Assembly: GCA_002898535.1 (NCBI GenBank)
Contig: BEHN01000009.1
Span: 35,071-99,070, forward strand
DNA: 64,000 nucleotides
Origin: a bacterium HR11
GTDB lineage: Bacteria; Acidobacteriota; HRBIN11
Direction: 5' to 3'
In this document: piece after piece, positions 45,727 to 54,425 of the stretch
Layout: every line of letters starts with the position of its first letter
How positions within the stretch are numbered: the first letter of the stretch is position 1
Made by a program: the position numbers and the translations under genes
Notes under the pieces: generated by a model
Databases searched by the model: none
What the model was told of the DNA's origin: nothing
The model's input: only the letters and a program-made list of their open reading frames with translations

Positions 45727-46078
45727 CACCACCTCCGCCGACACAAGTCAAGATACAGGATGACTATCGGGCCATTCGGGAGTTCGGGAATCCGGGAGTT
45801 CGGCCAAGGGCCCCAAAAGCCCTGCCATCCAGGGCTCTATCGGCCCAAGGCCGTGGCTCGTCCCTTCCCCGACGGCCGGGCGGCCGGATGGCCGCGACCC
45901 CGCTCGGGCGAGCGGGCCTGAGATGAAAGGACCCCGCTCTTGCGAGCGGGGCTTGGATAAAAACGGCTCATCGGCCGGCCGGGTCCCTTCGTCCCTTTGA
46001 AACATCGTGCTTCCCGGGTGATGGAAAGGGCCGTCCCGCCTATCGGCCCGATGGCCGAATGGCCCGTCCAGCAGGGGC
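45727..46078. repeat. Spacer with E words, H hairpins and element A fragments
   Basis: E words (GGGAGTTCGGGAATCCGG) lie at 45775-45802. The left member of the tRNA-flanking inverted repeat is at 45812-45861. Two H hairpins are at 45898-45916 and 45931-45952 (the latter CCCCGCTC / GAGCGGGG). An alpha-type fragment of element A (GAAACATCGTGCTTCCCGG) is at 45997-46035. Confidence 0.75.
45812..45861 (+). repeat. Left copy of 50-bp inverted repeat flanking tRNA-Ser
   Basis: Starts CCCAAAAGCCCTGCC and ends GGCCGTGGCTCGT. It is the reverse complement of 46400-46449 with a single mismatch in 50 bases. The tRNA-Ser gene lies between. Confidence 0.9.
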
Positions 46079-46171
46079 TGGCGGAGAGGGTGGGATTCGA
46101 ACCCACGTGCCCCCTCTCGGGGGCAACCCGATTTCGAGTCGGGCCCGGTGTGTCCGCTTCGGTACCTCTCC
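46079..46171 (-). tRNA. tRNA-Ser (anticodon CGA), CCA encoded
   Basis: The 7-bp acceptor stem GGAGAGG/CCTCTCC is closed, with discriminator G and a genome-encoded CCA. The anticodon stem-loop CCCGA-CTCGAAA-TCGGG gives anticodon CGA, reading UCG. A long variable arm (GCCCCC...GGGGGC) marks a class II tRNA, and TTCGAATCC is the T loop. 93 bases including CCA. It lies inside a repeat-rich island. Confidence 0.96.
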
Positions 46172-46399
46172 GGCGAATCCACGGTGGGAAAGGGTCCCCG
46201 TTGGATAAATTAGCCGACCCGGCGGCCGGGTGCAACATCGCTTGATTCGACGCCAGAAGACTTGCTTGGCCCTCGAGGGGCTCCAGAGACCATAGACCAT
46301 AGACCACAGACCATAGACCGTAGACCGGCTTGGGCCCCGGGGGTCTATGGTCCATGGTCTGGAGTCTATGGTCAGATTGAAGTGACGAGCAACGCAGTG

Positions 46400-46449
46400 A
46401 CGAGCCACGGCCTTGGACCGATAGAGCCCTGGATGGCAGGGCTTTTGGG
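46400..46449 (-). repeat. Right copy of 50-bp inverted repeat flanking tRNA-Ser
   Basis: Starts ACGAGCCACGGCCTTGG and ends GCAGGGCTTTTGGG. Pairs with 45812-45861 (49 of 50 bases). A short relative (CCCAAAAGCCCTGGGGC) appears in the loop of element A copy 5 near 59657. Confidence 0.9.
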
Positions 46450-46614
46450 ACGCTCGGCCGAACTGCCGACCTGCCCACCTGCCGAACTGCCGAATTGCCC
46501 TTGGCTTGAAAAACTGTCCTTTCCGAAGGGTCGAAAAAGCCGAATCCATGCGGGTTTTCACGAACCGAACGGCTTTGTCACCAAAGAGGCAACAGTCACG
46601 CGAAAGGTCGCGCT

Positions 46615-46642
46615 TTGACATTTCTATGCCTTGGGTCATAAT
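46615..46642 (+). promoter_or_regulatory. Promoter of the Xer recombinase gene
   Basis: TTGACA (46615-46620), a 16-base spacer, CATAAT (46637-46642). The start codon is 28 bases downstream. It lies just beyond a half element A. Confidence 0.65.
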
Positions 46643-46669
46643 GAAAGGATTCCCCAAAGAGATGTACGG

Positions 46670-47575
46670 ATGGGTCAGTGGGTGGACGCCTTTCTGGACT
46701 ATTTACGTTGGGAGCGGGGCGCCTCGCCCCACACCCTGCGGGCCTACCGACGAGACTTGGCAGACTTCCAGCAGTTCTTCTGCCATTACCATGGGCGTCC
46801 GGCGTTCGAGCCCCTGGCCTGGATGGAGGTCGATGATCAGGACGTCCGGGCGTACTTGGCGAGCCTTCTCGAACGGGGCTATCATCGGCGTTCGACCAAC
46901 CGGCGGCTGTCGGCCCTGCGGGCCTTCTTCCGGTATCTCCAGCGGGCGGGGTTCCGTCGGGACAACCCGGCGGCCGTCTTACCGAACCTGCGGGTCCCGG
47001 AGGAACCGCCCCCGGCCCTTCGGTCGGAGGAAATCCAGGCTCTCTTGGGGTTGTTTCGGTGGGACACCTTTTGGCAATTACGGGACGCCTTGATCTTTGG
47101 ATTCCTTTACGGGATGGGCCTCCGCGTGGGCGAGCTGGTCCGGCTTTCGGTGGAGGACCTGGACCCATCCCGGATGTGGGTCCGGGTACGCGGGAAGGGT
47201 CGGAAGGAGCGGTCCGTTCCGGTCCTGCCCGCCCTTCAGACGCCCCTGGGCCGGTACCTCGACGAACGGGCCCTTCACGTGGCGCCGGACCGACCCCACG
47301 GCTTCCTGTGGGTCAATCGCCGGGGTCGGCCCCTGACGGACCGGGGCGTCCGGTACTTACTGCGATACTACCAGCTCCGGGCGGGCCTGCTTCGGCGGCT
47401 GTACCCGCATCTCCTTCGGCACACTTTTGCGACCCACCTGCTCCAAGCCGGCGTCGACCTCCGGACCCTGCAGGAACTCCTGGGCCACGCCCGTCTCCAT
47501 ACGACCCAGCGGTATACCCATCCCGAGTGGTCTCATATCGAACAAACCTATCGGGAGACGCATCCGAAGGCATGA
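46670..47575 (+). CDS. Tyrosine recombinase, XerC/XerD type
   Basis: Site-specific recombinase; the Xer type resolves chromosome dimers at dif. The 301-residue length fits XerC/D. It has an N-terminal SAM-like DNA-binding domain (FLDYLRWERGASPHTLRAYRRDL) and a catalytic domain with GMGLRVGELVRL (Arg), HLLRHTFATHLLQAG (HxxR, about 247-250), LGHARLHTTQRYTH (His and nucleophile Tyr, about 281). ATG 46670 is preferred, as it begins the conserved domain and is 28 bases after the promoter. It overlaps the amidase gene by four bases. Which of XerC or XerD it is cannot be decided. Confidence 0.9.
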   Translation: MGQWVDAFLDYLRWERGASPHTLRAYRRDLADFQQFFCHYHGRPAFEPLAWMEVDDQDVRAYLASLLERGYHRRSTNRRLSALRAFFRYLQRAGFRRDNPAAVLPNLRVPEEPPPALRSEEIQALLGLFRWDTFWQLRDALIFGFLYGMGLRVGELVRLSVEDLDPSRMWVRVRGKGRKERSVPVLPALQTPLGRYLDERALHVAPDRPHGFLWVNRRGRPLTDRGVRYLLRYYQLRAGLLRRLYPHLLRHTFATHLLQAGVDLRTLQELLGHARLHTTQRYTHPEWSHIEQTYRETHPKA

Positions 47576-49377
47576 CCGTGGGCCTACGTCGGATTCGGTG
47601 GTGTTTCGCCATCCTTTGGGTCACGGGTTATGCCCTCCCCGGCGACCCGGCGTGGGAGATTGTCGGGCCTGTGAGTCTCCTCGGGAAGCCTCGTTCAGGG
47701 GTCGACGCCGTTGCCCTATACCGGTCGGTCCAGGCCCGCTATCGGGCCATGCAGGCCTGGCCCGAACGGTACGACCGGCGGCATTGGGAGCGGCTGGCCG
47801 CCCAATTCCGGACCGTCTACTACCGGTATCCGACCCACGCCGTGGCCGACGACGCCGTCTACATGGAGGCGGAAGTTTACGCCCGACTCTTCCGGACGGG
47901 GGCGCGGGACGAGGACTGGCAGCAGGCCGTGGACCGCTACAAGTTCCTCATCACCGAATACCCCCATAGCCCCTGGGGCCCGACGGCCCTCCTGCGGGTC
48001 GCTGACCTCTACCGGGCAAAGGCCCTGCCGGAGTGGGCTTCCTACGTGACGGAATGCGCCCGCCTTTTCTCGGAGGCCCGGTGTCAAAAAGTCCCCGACT
48101 ACAAGTCCCTCCTCGCCCAGGTCCGGTCCGCCCGGTCAGAGGCCCCCGCCCGACCCGAGAACGTCCGCGCCAGGGGCCTCTCCGTCCTCCAGGGCATCCG
48201 CTACTGGACGAGCCCCCAGTACACCCGTATCGTGCTGGACCTCTCGGACGCCGTCTCCTACCGGACGGGTGTCCTCCGGGACCCAGACCGCCTCTACATT
48301 GACCTCGACCAGACAGTCCTGTCTCGACAGATTCGGGGTCAGGGTTGGGAACTCCCGACCCATGCCCACCTCCGACAGGTCCGCGTGGGTCAGTACCTGC
48401 CCGATACGGCCCGGGTCGTCCTGGATTTCGACCGAATTAAACAGCACCGGATCTTCATCCTGGAATCGCCTTACCGAATCGTCATCGACATCTTCCAGCG
48501 CCCCTGGGAGTCGGCCGGTCAGGCCCAGAGCCGGGCCGAGGCGGCTACCCGGCCGACAGAGACGCCGGCCCCGTCCGCCCCGGCCGACCGAACGGAAGAC
48601 GCCGCCGCTCGAGAAATCCCCGTCCCCGAGGCGAATCGATCCGGGACTTACAGCATCGCCCGCCAGTTGGGCATGAAGGTCGCCCGCATCATGTTGGACC
48701 CGGGTCACGGGGGTCACGACCCGGGCGCCATCGGCGTCGGGGGTCTCCGGGAAAAGGACGTGACGCTGGCCATCGCCCGCCGCCTCCGGGAGGCCATCCT
48801 CCGCCGGTGGAACGTCGAAGTCCTGATGACCCGAGACGACGACCGCTTCGTCCCCCTGGAGGAACGCACGGCGATGGCCAATTCCCAGGGTGTCGACCTG
48901 TTCATCTCGATCCACGCCAACGCCAGCCGCGACGGCCGCCTGCACGGCGTGGAGACCTACTACCTGCACTGGGCCCGGGACCCCCACGCCATGGAGGTCG
49001 CCGCCCGGGAGAACGCCGTCTCGACGGCCAAGCTCCACGAGCTCCGGAAGTTTGTCCACCTGATCCTTCAGAACACCAAGGTCGAGGAGTCTCGGGACTT
49101 GGCCGAGTACCTTCAGAAGCACCTGATCGGCTCGGTCCGCTCCCGATACCCGACCCGGGACCTGGGCGTGAAGTCGGCGCCCTTTTATGTCCTGATGGGC
49201 GCCCAAATGCCGGCCGTCCTGGTCGAGACGGCCTTCTTGACCCATGACCGGGAGGGCCGCCTCCTGGCCGACCCGGCTTTCCAGGACCGGGTCGTCCAGG
49301 GCCTCCTGGAGGGCCTGGCGGCCTACCTGGAGGCCCAGGGAAGCCTGGCCAACTTAACCCGACCGTCCGATACTTGA
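47572..49377 (+). CDS. N-acetylmuramoyl-L-alanine amidase with TPR-like and AMIN domains
   Basis: Periplasmic zinc amidase that cuts the peptide from MurNAc in the cell wall, usually during division. The 601 residues have a signal peptide (1-23), a helical YbgF/TPR-like region (50-170: AQFRTVYYRYPTHAVADDAVYMEAEVYARL), an AMIN domain (about 190-310: GIRYWTSPQYTRIVLDLSDAV) and an Amidase_3 domain (370-590). Metal and catalytic residues are visible in MLDPGHGGHDPG (His), LREKD (Glu), FISIHANA (His) and LVETAFL (Glu). The N-terminal TPR addition is unusual. It sits between the recombinase and the pilus operon. Confidence 0.92.
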   Translation: MTVGLRRIRWCFAILWVTGYALPGDPAWEIVGPVSLLGKPRSGVDAVALYRSVQARYRAMQAWPERYDRRHWERLAAQFRTVYYRYPTHAVADDAVYMEAEVYARLFRTGARDEDWQQAVDRYKFLITEYPHSPWGPTALLRVADLYRAKALPEWASYVTECARLFSEARCQKVPDYKSLLAQVRSARSEAPARPENVRARGLSVLQGIRYWTSPQYTRIVLDLSDAVSYRTGVLRDPDRLYIDLDQTVLSRQIRGQGWELPTHAHLRQVRVGQYLPDTARVVLDFDRIKQHRIFILESPYRIVIDIFQRPWESAGQAQSRAEAATRPTETPAPSAPADRTEDAAAREIPVPEANRSGTYSIARQLGMKVARIMLDPGHGGHDPGAIGVGGLREKDVTLAIARRLREAILRRWNVEVLMTRDDDRFVPLEERTAMANSQGVDLFISIHANASRDGRLHGVETYYLHWARDPHAMEVAARENAVSTAKLHELRKFVHLILQNTKVEESRDLAEYLQKHLIGSVRSRYPTRDLGVKSAPFYVLMGAQMPAVLVETAFLTHDREGRLLADPAFQDRVVQGLLEGLAAYLEAQGSLANLTRPSDT

Positions 49378-49403
49378 CTTTTCCGGACTTTTTTGTTTAC
49401 AGT
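49374..49403 (+). promoter_or_regulatory. Candidate promoter of the pil operon
   Basis: TTGACT (49374-49379) overlaps the amidase stop codon. An 18-base T-rich spacer leads to TACAGT (49398-49403). The pilM start is 38 bases further on, with AGGAG in front. Confidence 0.5.
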
Positions 49404-49440
49404 GTTTCCCCAATAGAGTTTGAGGGCATAGGAGCGTGGA

Positions 49441-50493
49441 ATGGCGCCACTGGGTAAGCGACGGGGCCTCTTAGTCGGCCTGGACGTCGGCTCCAGCTCG
49501 GTGAAGGTGATGAGCCTGACGGAAAAGAAGCGCGGGAACTATGCCATCGAGAGCCTCGGCCTGGTGCCCTTGCCCCCCGAAGCCATCGTCGAGGGTCAGG
49601 TCATCGACCCCCCGGCCGTCGCCGACGCCATTCGGAAGCTCATGGATCAGGTCTTGATTCGAAGCCGCCGGGTCGCCTTCTCTGTGTCCGGGAGCGCCGT
49701 CTTCGTCAAGCGGGTGACCGTCCCGGCGACGGCCGACCGGGCCGAGCTTCACGAGTCCATCCTGTGGGAAGCCGAACAGTACTTGCCCTTTTCACGCGAA
49801 GAGGTCCTGATCGACTATCATATCTTAGAATCGGCCAGTACGGCCGGCCAGGTGCAAGCGGTCATCGTGGCCCTCAAGAAGGACTTTGCTCAGATGTACC
49901 TGGACACCCTCCACCAGGCCCGGGTCGAGCCTGCCGTCCTGGATATCGATGCCTTTGCGGTCCAGAACGCATACGAATTTAACTATCCCGAGTTGGCTCG
50001 GTCCCGGACGGTCATCGCCCTCCTGAACGTGGGGGCGACCAAGATGAACATGAACATCGTTCAGGGGACCGAGCCGTTGTTCGTCCGGGACGCCATGGTC
50101 GGGATGCGTTCGCTGACGGAGCTGGTCCGGGCCGAGTTCAACCTGACATACGACCAAGCCGAACTGGCCAAGCGGGGCCGTTACGAACTCCGGATGGAGC
50201 AAATTCGACCTTACTTTCAGCAGGTCTTTCAGGATTTTGGACGGGAAATCACCAAGACGATTCGATTTTTTAAGCAAAACTTTCAGGACATCGAAATCCG
50301 TCGAGTCCTCCTGAGCGGGGGCGGGGCCCTGACGCCGGGTTTTAAGGAGTTCGTCCAGCAGACCATTGGGGCCCCGACCGAGCTGATGGACCCCACGCGC
50401 ATGTTGGACACCTCGGCCGTCGACCCCGAGTTCTTGGAAGAACAACGGCCGGCCCTGGCCGTCGTCGTCGGGCTGGCCCTGCGGCGGGGATAG
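49441..50493 (+). CDS. pilM: Type IV pilus inner-membrane platform protein PilM
   Basis: Actin-like cytoplasmic protein that binds the N-terminus of PilN and links the pilus motor to the platform. The 350 residues have the FtsA/PilM fold: LVGLDVGSSSVKVM (phosphate 1), VPATADRAELHESILWEAEQYLPF, IALLNVGATKMNMNIV (phosphate 2) and RVLLSGGGALTPGF (adenosine loop). AGGAG precedes the ATG. First gene of pilM-pilN-pilO-pilQ. Confidence 0.96.
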   Translation: MAPLGKRRGLLVGLDVGSSSVKVMSLTEKKRGNYAIESLGLVPLPPEAIVEGQVIDPPAVADAIRKLMDQVLIRSRRVAFSVSGSAVFVKRVTVPATADRAELHESILWEAEQYLPFSREEVLIDYHILESASTAGQVQAVIVALKKDFAQMYLDTLHQARVEPAVLDIDAFAVQNAYEFNYPELARSRTVIALLNVGATKMNMNIVQGTEPLFVRDAMVGMRSLTELVRAEFNLTYDQAELAKRGRYELRMEQIRPYFQQVFQDFGREITKTIRFFKQNFQDIEIRRVLLSGGGALTPGFKEFVQQTIGAPTELMDPTRMLDTSAVDPEFLEEQRPALAVVVGLALRRG

Positions 50494-50591
50494 GTTGGCT
50501 CATGGCGCCTATTGGCTCATGGCTCATAGCTCATGGGTCATGGGAATCAGCCATGAGCCATGAGCCAATATGGGCTACGTGAGGACAGGTC
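50494..50591. repeat. G-word palindrome between pilM and pilN
   Basis: Words CTCATGG and CATGAGC form an inverted repeat (GGCTCATGGCGCCTATTGG ... CCATGAGCCAATATGG), dividing a normally tight operon by about 98 bases. Confidence 0.85.
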
Positions 50592-51173
50592 ATGATCGAG
50601 ATCAACCTGATCAGTCCGCCCCGGGTCGAACCGACGGAGCGGGCGGAGCCGACGGTCCTGCCGGGTCTCGTCGGTGGACTCTTGATCTTGGTCCTGGGCC
50701 TGGCCGGTATCGCCTATGCGTACCTGACTCTCTCGAATCGACTGCAGGGGTTGAAACGGCAGATCGCCGAGGCGCAGGCCAAACTGGAGAGTCTCAAGCC
50801 CGTCCTGAGCAAGGTCGGCGAGCTTCAACAGCGAAAGGACGCCGTCGAGCGGCGCTTTCAGGCCATCGACGCCTTGGCCCGGTCCCGGACCCTGCCGGGC
50901 CACGTCTTGATGGATTTGGCTCGGTCCATGCCCGAGTTGGCCTGGCTGAGCCGGTTTTCTGCGACGGGCGGGTCCTTCGTCGCCGAGGGCTTTGCGCGGC
51001 AAGAACGGGCGCTGACGGACCTGGTCAACAACCTAAACCGGACGGACTACTTTGAGAACGTGCGCATCGTTTCTTGGGAGGTCCCGCCGGGCCAGGAAAC
51101 GGGCAAGTTCGTGATCAATGGCACGATCACGAACCCCCTGGCCCTACCGGCCGAAACTCCGCCGACCCCCTAA
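50592..51173 (+). CDS. pilN: Type IV pilus assembly protein PilN
   Basis: Bitopic inner-membrane protein of the pilus alignment complex. The 193 residues have the signature MIEINLISPP (PilM-binding INL motif), a membrane helix (24-46), a coiled coil (50-95) and a periplasmic ferredoxin-like domain (LARSMPELAWLSRFSATGGSFVAEGFA). Second gene of the pil operon. Confidence 0.95.
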   Translation: MIEINLISPPRVEPTERAEPTVLPGLVGGLLILVLGLAGIAYAYLTLSNRLQGLKRQIAEAQAKLESLKPVLSKVGELQQRKDAVERRFQAIDALARSRTLPGHVLMDLARSMPELAWLSRFSATGGSFVAEGFARQERALTDLVNNLNRTDYFENVRIVSWEVPPGQETGKFVINGTITNPLALPAETPPTP

Positions 51174-51196
51174 CGATAATAATAGGGAGGGAACCG

Positions 51197-51811
51197 ATGG
51201 CCTTGATGGACGATTTCAAACGGCTCCCCCTGTGGGGACAGCTCGGCGTGTTTGTCCTGGCCGACGTCCTGCTGATTGCCTTGTTCTATTTCTTCTACTA
51301 CCAAGGAACGGTCGAACAGATCGAGGTCCGGCAACGGGAGCTGAGCCAGCTTCGGACCAAAATCGAGGAAGGGGAAGTCGCCCAACGGAAGTTCCAGCTC
51401 CTCCAGGCGGAGATCGATCGGTATACGAACCGCATCGAACAGCTCAAGAAGATCCTGCCCAGCGTCTTGGAAATTCAGACCGTTTTCAGCGAAGTCTCGA
51501 ATCGAGCAAAGGAGGCAGGTCTCCAGATGACGTCCTTTAAGCCGCAGACCCCGGAAGACCGACCGACTCAGCCCTATCAGGTCCATCCCTTGAATATCGT
51601 CGTGATGGGCGACTACCACTCGTTTGGCCGCTTCGCCGAACGGATCGCCGCCATGGACCGGCTGGTCAACATCGGGGACTTCAAGATCGAGGTCAAGGAC
51701 GTCAACCGGCGTCCGCCTCTGCTTCAAGTCGATATGCGGGTCGAGACGTATACCTATGTAGAGCCGGCGGAGACGCCGCGACCGACCGCCGTCCGGCCGG
51801 TAGGCCGATAG
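51197..51811 (+). CDS. pilO: Type IV pilus assembly protein PilO
   Basis: Partner of PilN in the inner-membrane alignment complex. The 204 residues have a membrane helix (16-36: FVLADVLLIALFYFFYY), a coiled coil (40-90) and a periplasmic ferredoxin-like domain (PLNIVVMGDYHSFGRFAERIAAMDRLVNIGDFKIEV). ATG 51197 has GGGAGGG in front. PilP would normally follow, but pilQ does. Confidence 0.94.
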   Translation: MALMDDFKRLPLWGQLGVFVLADVLLIALFYFFYYQGTVEQIEVRQRELSQLRTKIEEGEVAQRKFQLLQAEIDRYTNRIEQLKKILPSVLEIQTVFSEVSNRAKEAGLQMTSFKPQTPEDRPTQPYQVHPLNIVVMGDYHSFGRFAERIAAMDRLVNIGDFKIEVKDVNRRPPLLQVDMRVETYTYVEPAETPRPTAVRPVGR

Positions 51812-51944
51812 GGCGCGAAGGGCGAATAGCGAGTGGCGAATGGCGAAGGGCGAAGGGCCCCTGAAGGGGCTCCGATTCGAAATTCGGACTCCGAAAAGCG
51901 GGGTCCTGGCTACTCGCCACTCGCCGTTCGCTATCCGCCAAAGG
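51812..51944. repeat. C-word palindrome between pilO and pilQ
   Basis: C words run GCGAATAGCGAGTGGCG on the left (51815-51862) and TACTCGCCACTCGCCG on the right (51910-51940). Between them is a smaller nested repeat (AGGGGCTCCGATTCG / CGGACTCCGAAAAGC). This is where pilP would be expected. Confidence 0.85.
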
Positions 51945-51952
51945 AGGGTTTT

Positions 51953-54412
51953 ATGAAACATCGGGGCCTGACAGGACCTCTTCGAAGGGCGTGGGGCCTG
52001 GGGCTGATATTGGGGTTCATGCTGGCATGGCTCCGACCCTCGGGCGCCGCCGAACTCCGGGACTTCTCGTTCCACGTCACGGCCTCGGCCACAGACCTGG
52101 TCTTTACGTTCGACCCGGCCGTCCGCCCCGAGGTGGCCGAGAAGGGCTTGGACCTCGTCCTTCGCCTGCCGACCGATGCGAATCTGGACCGACTGGCCAC
52201 GCCCGTTTCGATCAGCTCTCCCCAAGTCCGGCGCGTCTGGGCGGCGCCCGAACGTCACGAGGTCCGCATCGAACGCAACCAAGTCCTCCCCTATGAAGTC
52301 CACCCCCAGGCCAATGGCTTTGTCATACGGGTTTATGGCGTGTCGGCCCGGGGCGAGCCCGGGGCCTCCCCCAACCCTGCCGGTCGGACCGGCGCGACGC
52401 CCCCAGAGCCGATCCCGCCGGCGGCACCGGCCACGGCTCGCGACGTGACGATCCTCCAGCTGGAAGACGCCGCCGTGGTCGTGAAGCTAACGATGGAGGG
52501 TTCACCATCGACGACTCGCTGGAAGCCCTCGCGCCTCTCGAATCCCGTCCGCTGGGTCTTTGACATCGAGCCCTTGCGATTTAAGCCCCTGGCCTGGAAG
52601 CGGTCGCCTCAGCATGCGTGGCTCAAGCAACTGCGGGTTGCCCAATTCCAGACCGAGCCGAGCCCCGTGACCCGAGTCGTTATGGAGGTGACGGCCGAGA
52701 ACCTGCAACCCGACGTGCAGGTCGAGCCGGATGGCCTTCGTATCGCTCTGGTCCGCCCGACGGCGACTGCAAGCTCGGCGCCATCCGGGACGGAGCCTGA
52801 ATCCGCTCCTGCCCAGGAGACGGCGTCGACGCCTTCGCCGACGACACCGCCCCCGCCGACGGCACCCCCGTCATCTCCGGAACCGGTCTTGCCGTCGGCC
52901 CCGCCGACGGTGGAGACGGGACCCGATGCAGGGGTCCCGGGTCCCGGGTCTCAGGCCCCCAGCGTCCAGCCCCCGACCGCTGAGAAGCCCTCTCCGGTTC
53001 CCCCGCCGACGGCTGACTGGGACCCCCGGTTCTTTGATACCCGAGACATCGTCTTCTATCAGGCCCAGACGGAACAGGAAGCCCAGGAAGCCGCCAAGAA
53101 GGCGCAGGAGCTGGCCATCTTTAAGGAGCGGGCCATCGCCGGCCCTAAGAAATATGAAGGCGAGCCGATCACCCTGGAGTTCACCGACGTCCACATCAAG
53201 GACTTAATGGGTGTCTTTAGCGATATCTCGGGTCTCAACATCTTGCTGGACCCCAAAGTCGAGGGCGAACAGTACCGGATCCCCGTCCTGCGCCTTAAGT
53301 ATGTCCCCTGGGACCAAGCCCTTGATTTGGTCCTGCGGATGCTGAATCTCGGCTACGTCTTGGAGGGGAACGTCTTACGGGTTGCCCCCATCGAGGACCT
53401 CCGGAAAGAGGCCGAGGAACGGCAAAAACTGCAGGAGAACATCGGTACGCTCCAGACGGTCATTAAGCCCTTAAGCTACGCCGACGCCACCCAGGTCAGC
53501 CAGCTGGCCTCCCGCCTCCTGACGCCCCGGGGCGAAATCTTCGTCGACACGCGGACAAACACGCTCATCATCAAGGAAACCGACGTCAACATGCCGAACA
53601 TCCTGAACCTGATTGCGACCCTCGACACGCCGATTCCCCAGGTCAACATCGAGGTCCGGATTGTCGAGACCCGGCGGACCTTCACCCAGCAGTTAGGCAT
53701 CCAGTGGGGCTTCCGGGGTCTGATGTCGCCGGCCCTGGGGAACTCGACGAGCCTGGTATTCCCCAACAGCATCACCATCGGCGGCAATGTCATTCAGGCC
53801 ACGACGGGTATCACGGGGAATCCCCTGGGAGGCTACGCCGTCAATCTGCCGTCCCTCCAAGCCCCGACGGGTGCCATGCTCCTGTCCTTCGGGTCCGTGA
53901 TGGACACCTTCCGATTGGACCTGGCCCTGATGGCCCTCGAGTCGGCGGGCCTGGCGCGCGTCATTTCGAGCCCCCGGATTTCGACCCAGAACAATCAGAA
54001 GGCCGACATCCAGTCGGGTGACCAGATCCCCGTCCAGACGATCGTCAACAACACGATTCAGGTCCAGTACGTGAGTGCGACCTTGCACCTGGCCGTCACG
54101 CCCCAGATCACGGCCGACGGTTCCGTCATCCTGAAGGTCCGGGTCGAAAACAAGCGGCCCGACTTCAGTCGGCTCGTCCTGGGGATCCCGCCCATCATCA
54201 CCCAGGAAGCCGAGACGGTCCTGCTCGTCAAGGACGGCTCGACGGTCGTCTTGGGCGGCATCATCCGGGCCAACGAGGAGACGACGCAAGCCCGTCTCCC
54301 CTGGATCCACCGGATCCCCATCATCGGCTGGTTCTTCAAGAACCGGAACCTGACCCAGGAAAACAACGAACTCCTCATCTTCTTAACCCCCCGTATCGCC
54401 AAGCTGTCTTGA
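51953..54412 (+). CDS. pilQ: Type IV pilus secretin PilQ
   Basis: Outer-membrane channel for the pilus. The 819 residues have a signal peptide (1-33), two AMIN-like regions (about 35-135 and 160-270), a long Pro-rich linker (270-360), the STN/N0 domain (IKDLMGVFSDISGLNILLDP near 410), an N1 domain, and the secretin domain to the C-terminus (QVNIEVRIVETRRTFTQQLGIQWG, VVLGGIIRANEETTQARLPWIHRIPIIGWFFKNR, NELLIFLTPRI). AAAGGAGG precedes ATG 51953. Last gene of the pil operon. Confidence 0.96.
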   Translation: MKHRGLTGPLRRAWGLGLILGFMLAWLRPSGAAELRDFSFHVTASATDLVFTFDPAVRPEVAEKGLDLVLRLPTDANLDRLATPVSISSPQVRRVWAAPERHEVRIERNQVLPYEVHPQANGFVIRVYGVSARGEPGASPNPAGRTGATPPEPIPPAAPATARDVTILQLEDAAVVVKLTMEGSPSTTRWKPSRLSNPVRWVFDIEPLRFKPLAWKRSPQHAWLKQLRVAQFQTEPSPVTRVVMEVTAENLQPDVQVEPDGLRIALVRPTATASSAPSGTEPESAPAQETASTPSPTTPPPPTAPPSSPEPVLPSAPPTVETGPDAGVPGPGSQAPSVQPPTAEKPSPVPPPTADWDPRFFDTRDIVFYQAQTEQEAQEAAKKAQELAIFKERAIAGPKKYEGEPITLEFTDVHIKDLMGVFSDISGLNILLDPKVEGEQYRIPVLRLKYVPWDQALDLVLRMLNLGYVLEGNVLRVAPIEDLRKEAEERQKLQENIGTLQTVIKPLSYADATQVSQLASRLLTPRGEIFVDTRTNTLIIKETDVNMPNILNLIATLDTPIPQVNIEVRIVETRRTFTQQLGIQWGFRGLMSPALGNSTSLVFPNSITIGGNVIQATTGITGNPLGGYAVNLPSLQAPTGAMLLSFGSVMDTFRLDLALMALESAGLARVISSPRISTQNNQKADIQSGDQIPVQTIVNNTIQVQYVSATLHLAVTPQITADGSVILKVRVENKRPDFSRLVLGIPPIITQEAETVLLVKDGSTVVLGGIIRANEETTQARLPWIHRIPIIGWFFKNRNLTQENNELLIFLTPRIAKLS

Positions 54413-54425
54413 GGAGGGGATCGTT

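Larger units (their letters stand above)
46172..46669. repeat. Spacer with B hairpin and half element A
   Basis: A B hairpin at 46289-46378 has GACCATAGACC words, apex CGGCTTGGGCCCCGGGGG, then GGTCTATGGTCC words. The right member of the tRNA-flanking repeat is at 46400-46449. Element-loop words and a half element A (CTTGAAAAACTGTCC to CCGAACGGCTTTG) lie at 46504-46576. No gene. Confidence 0.8.
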
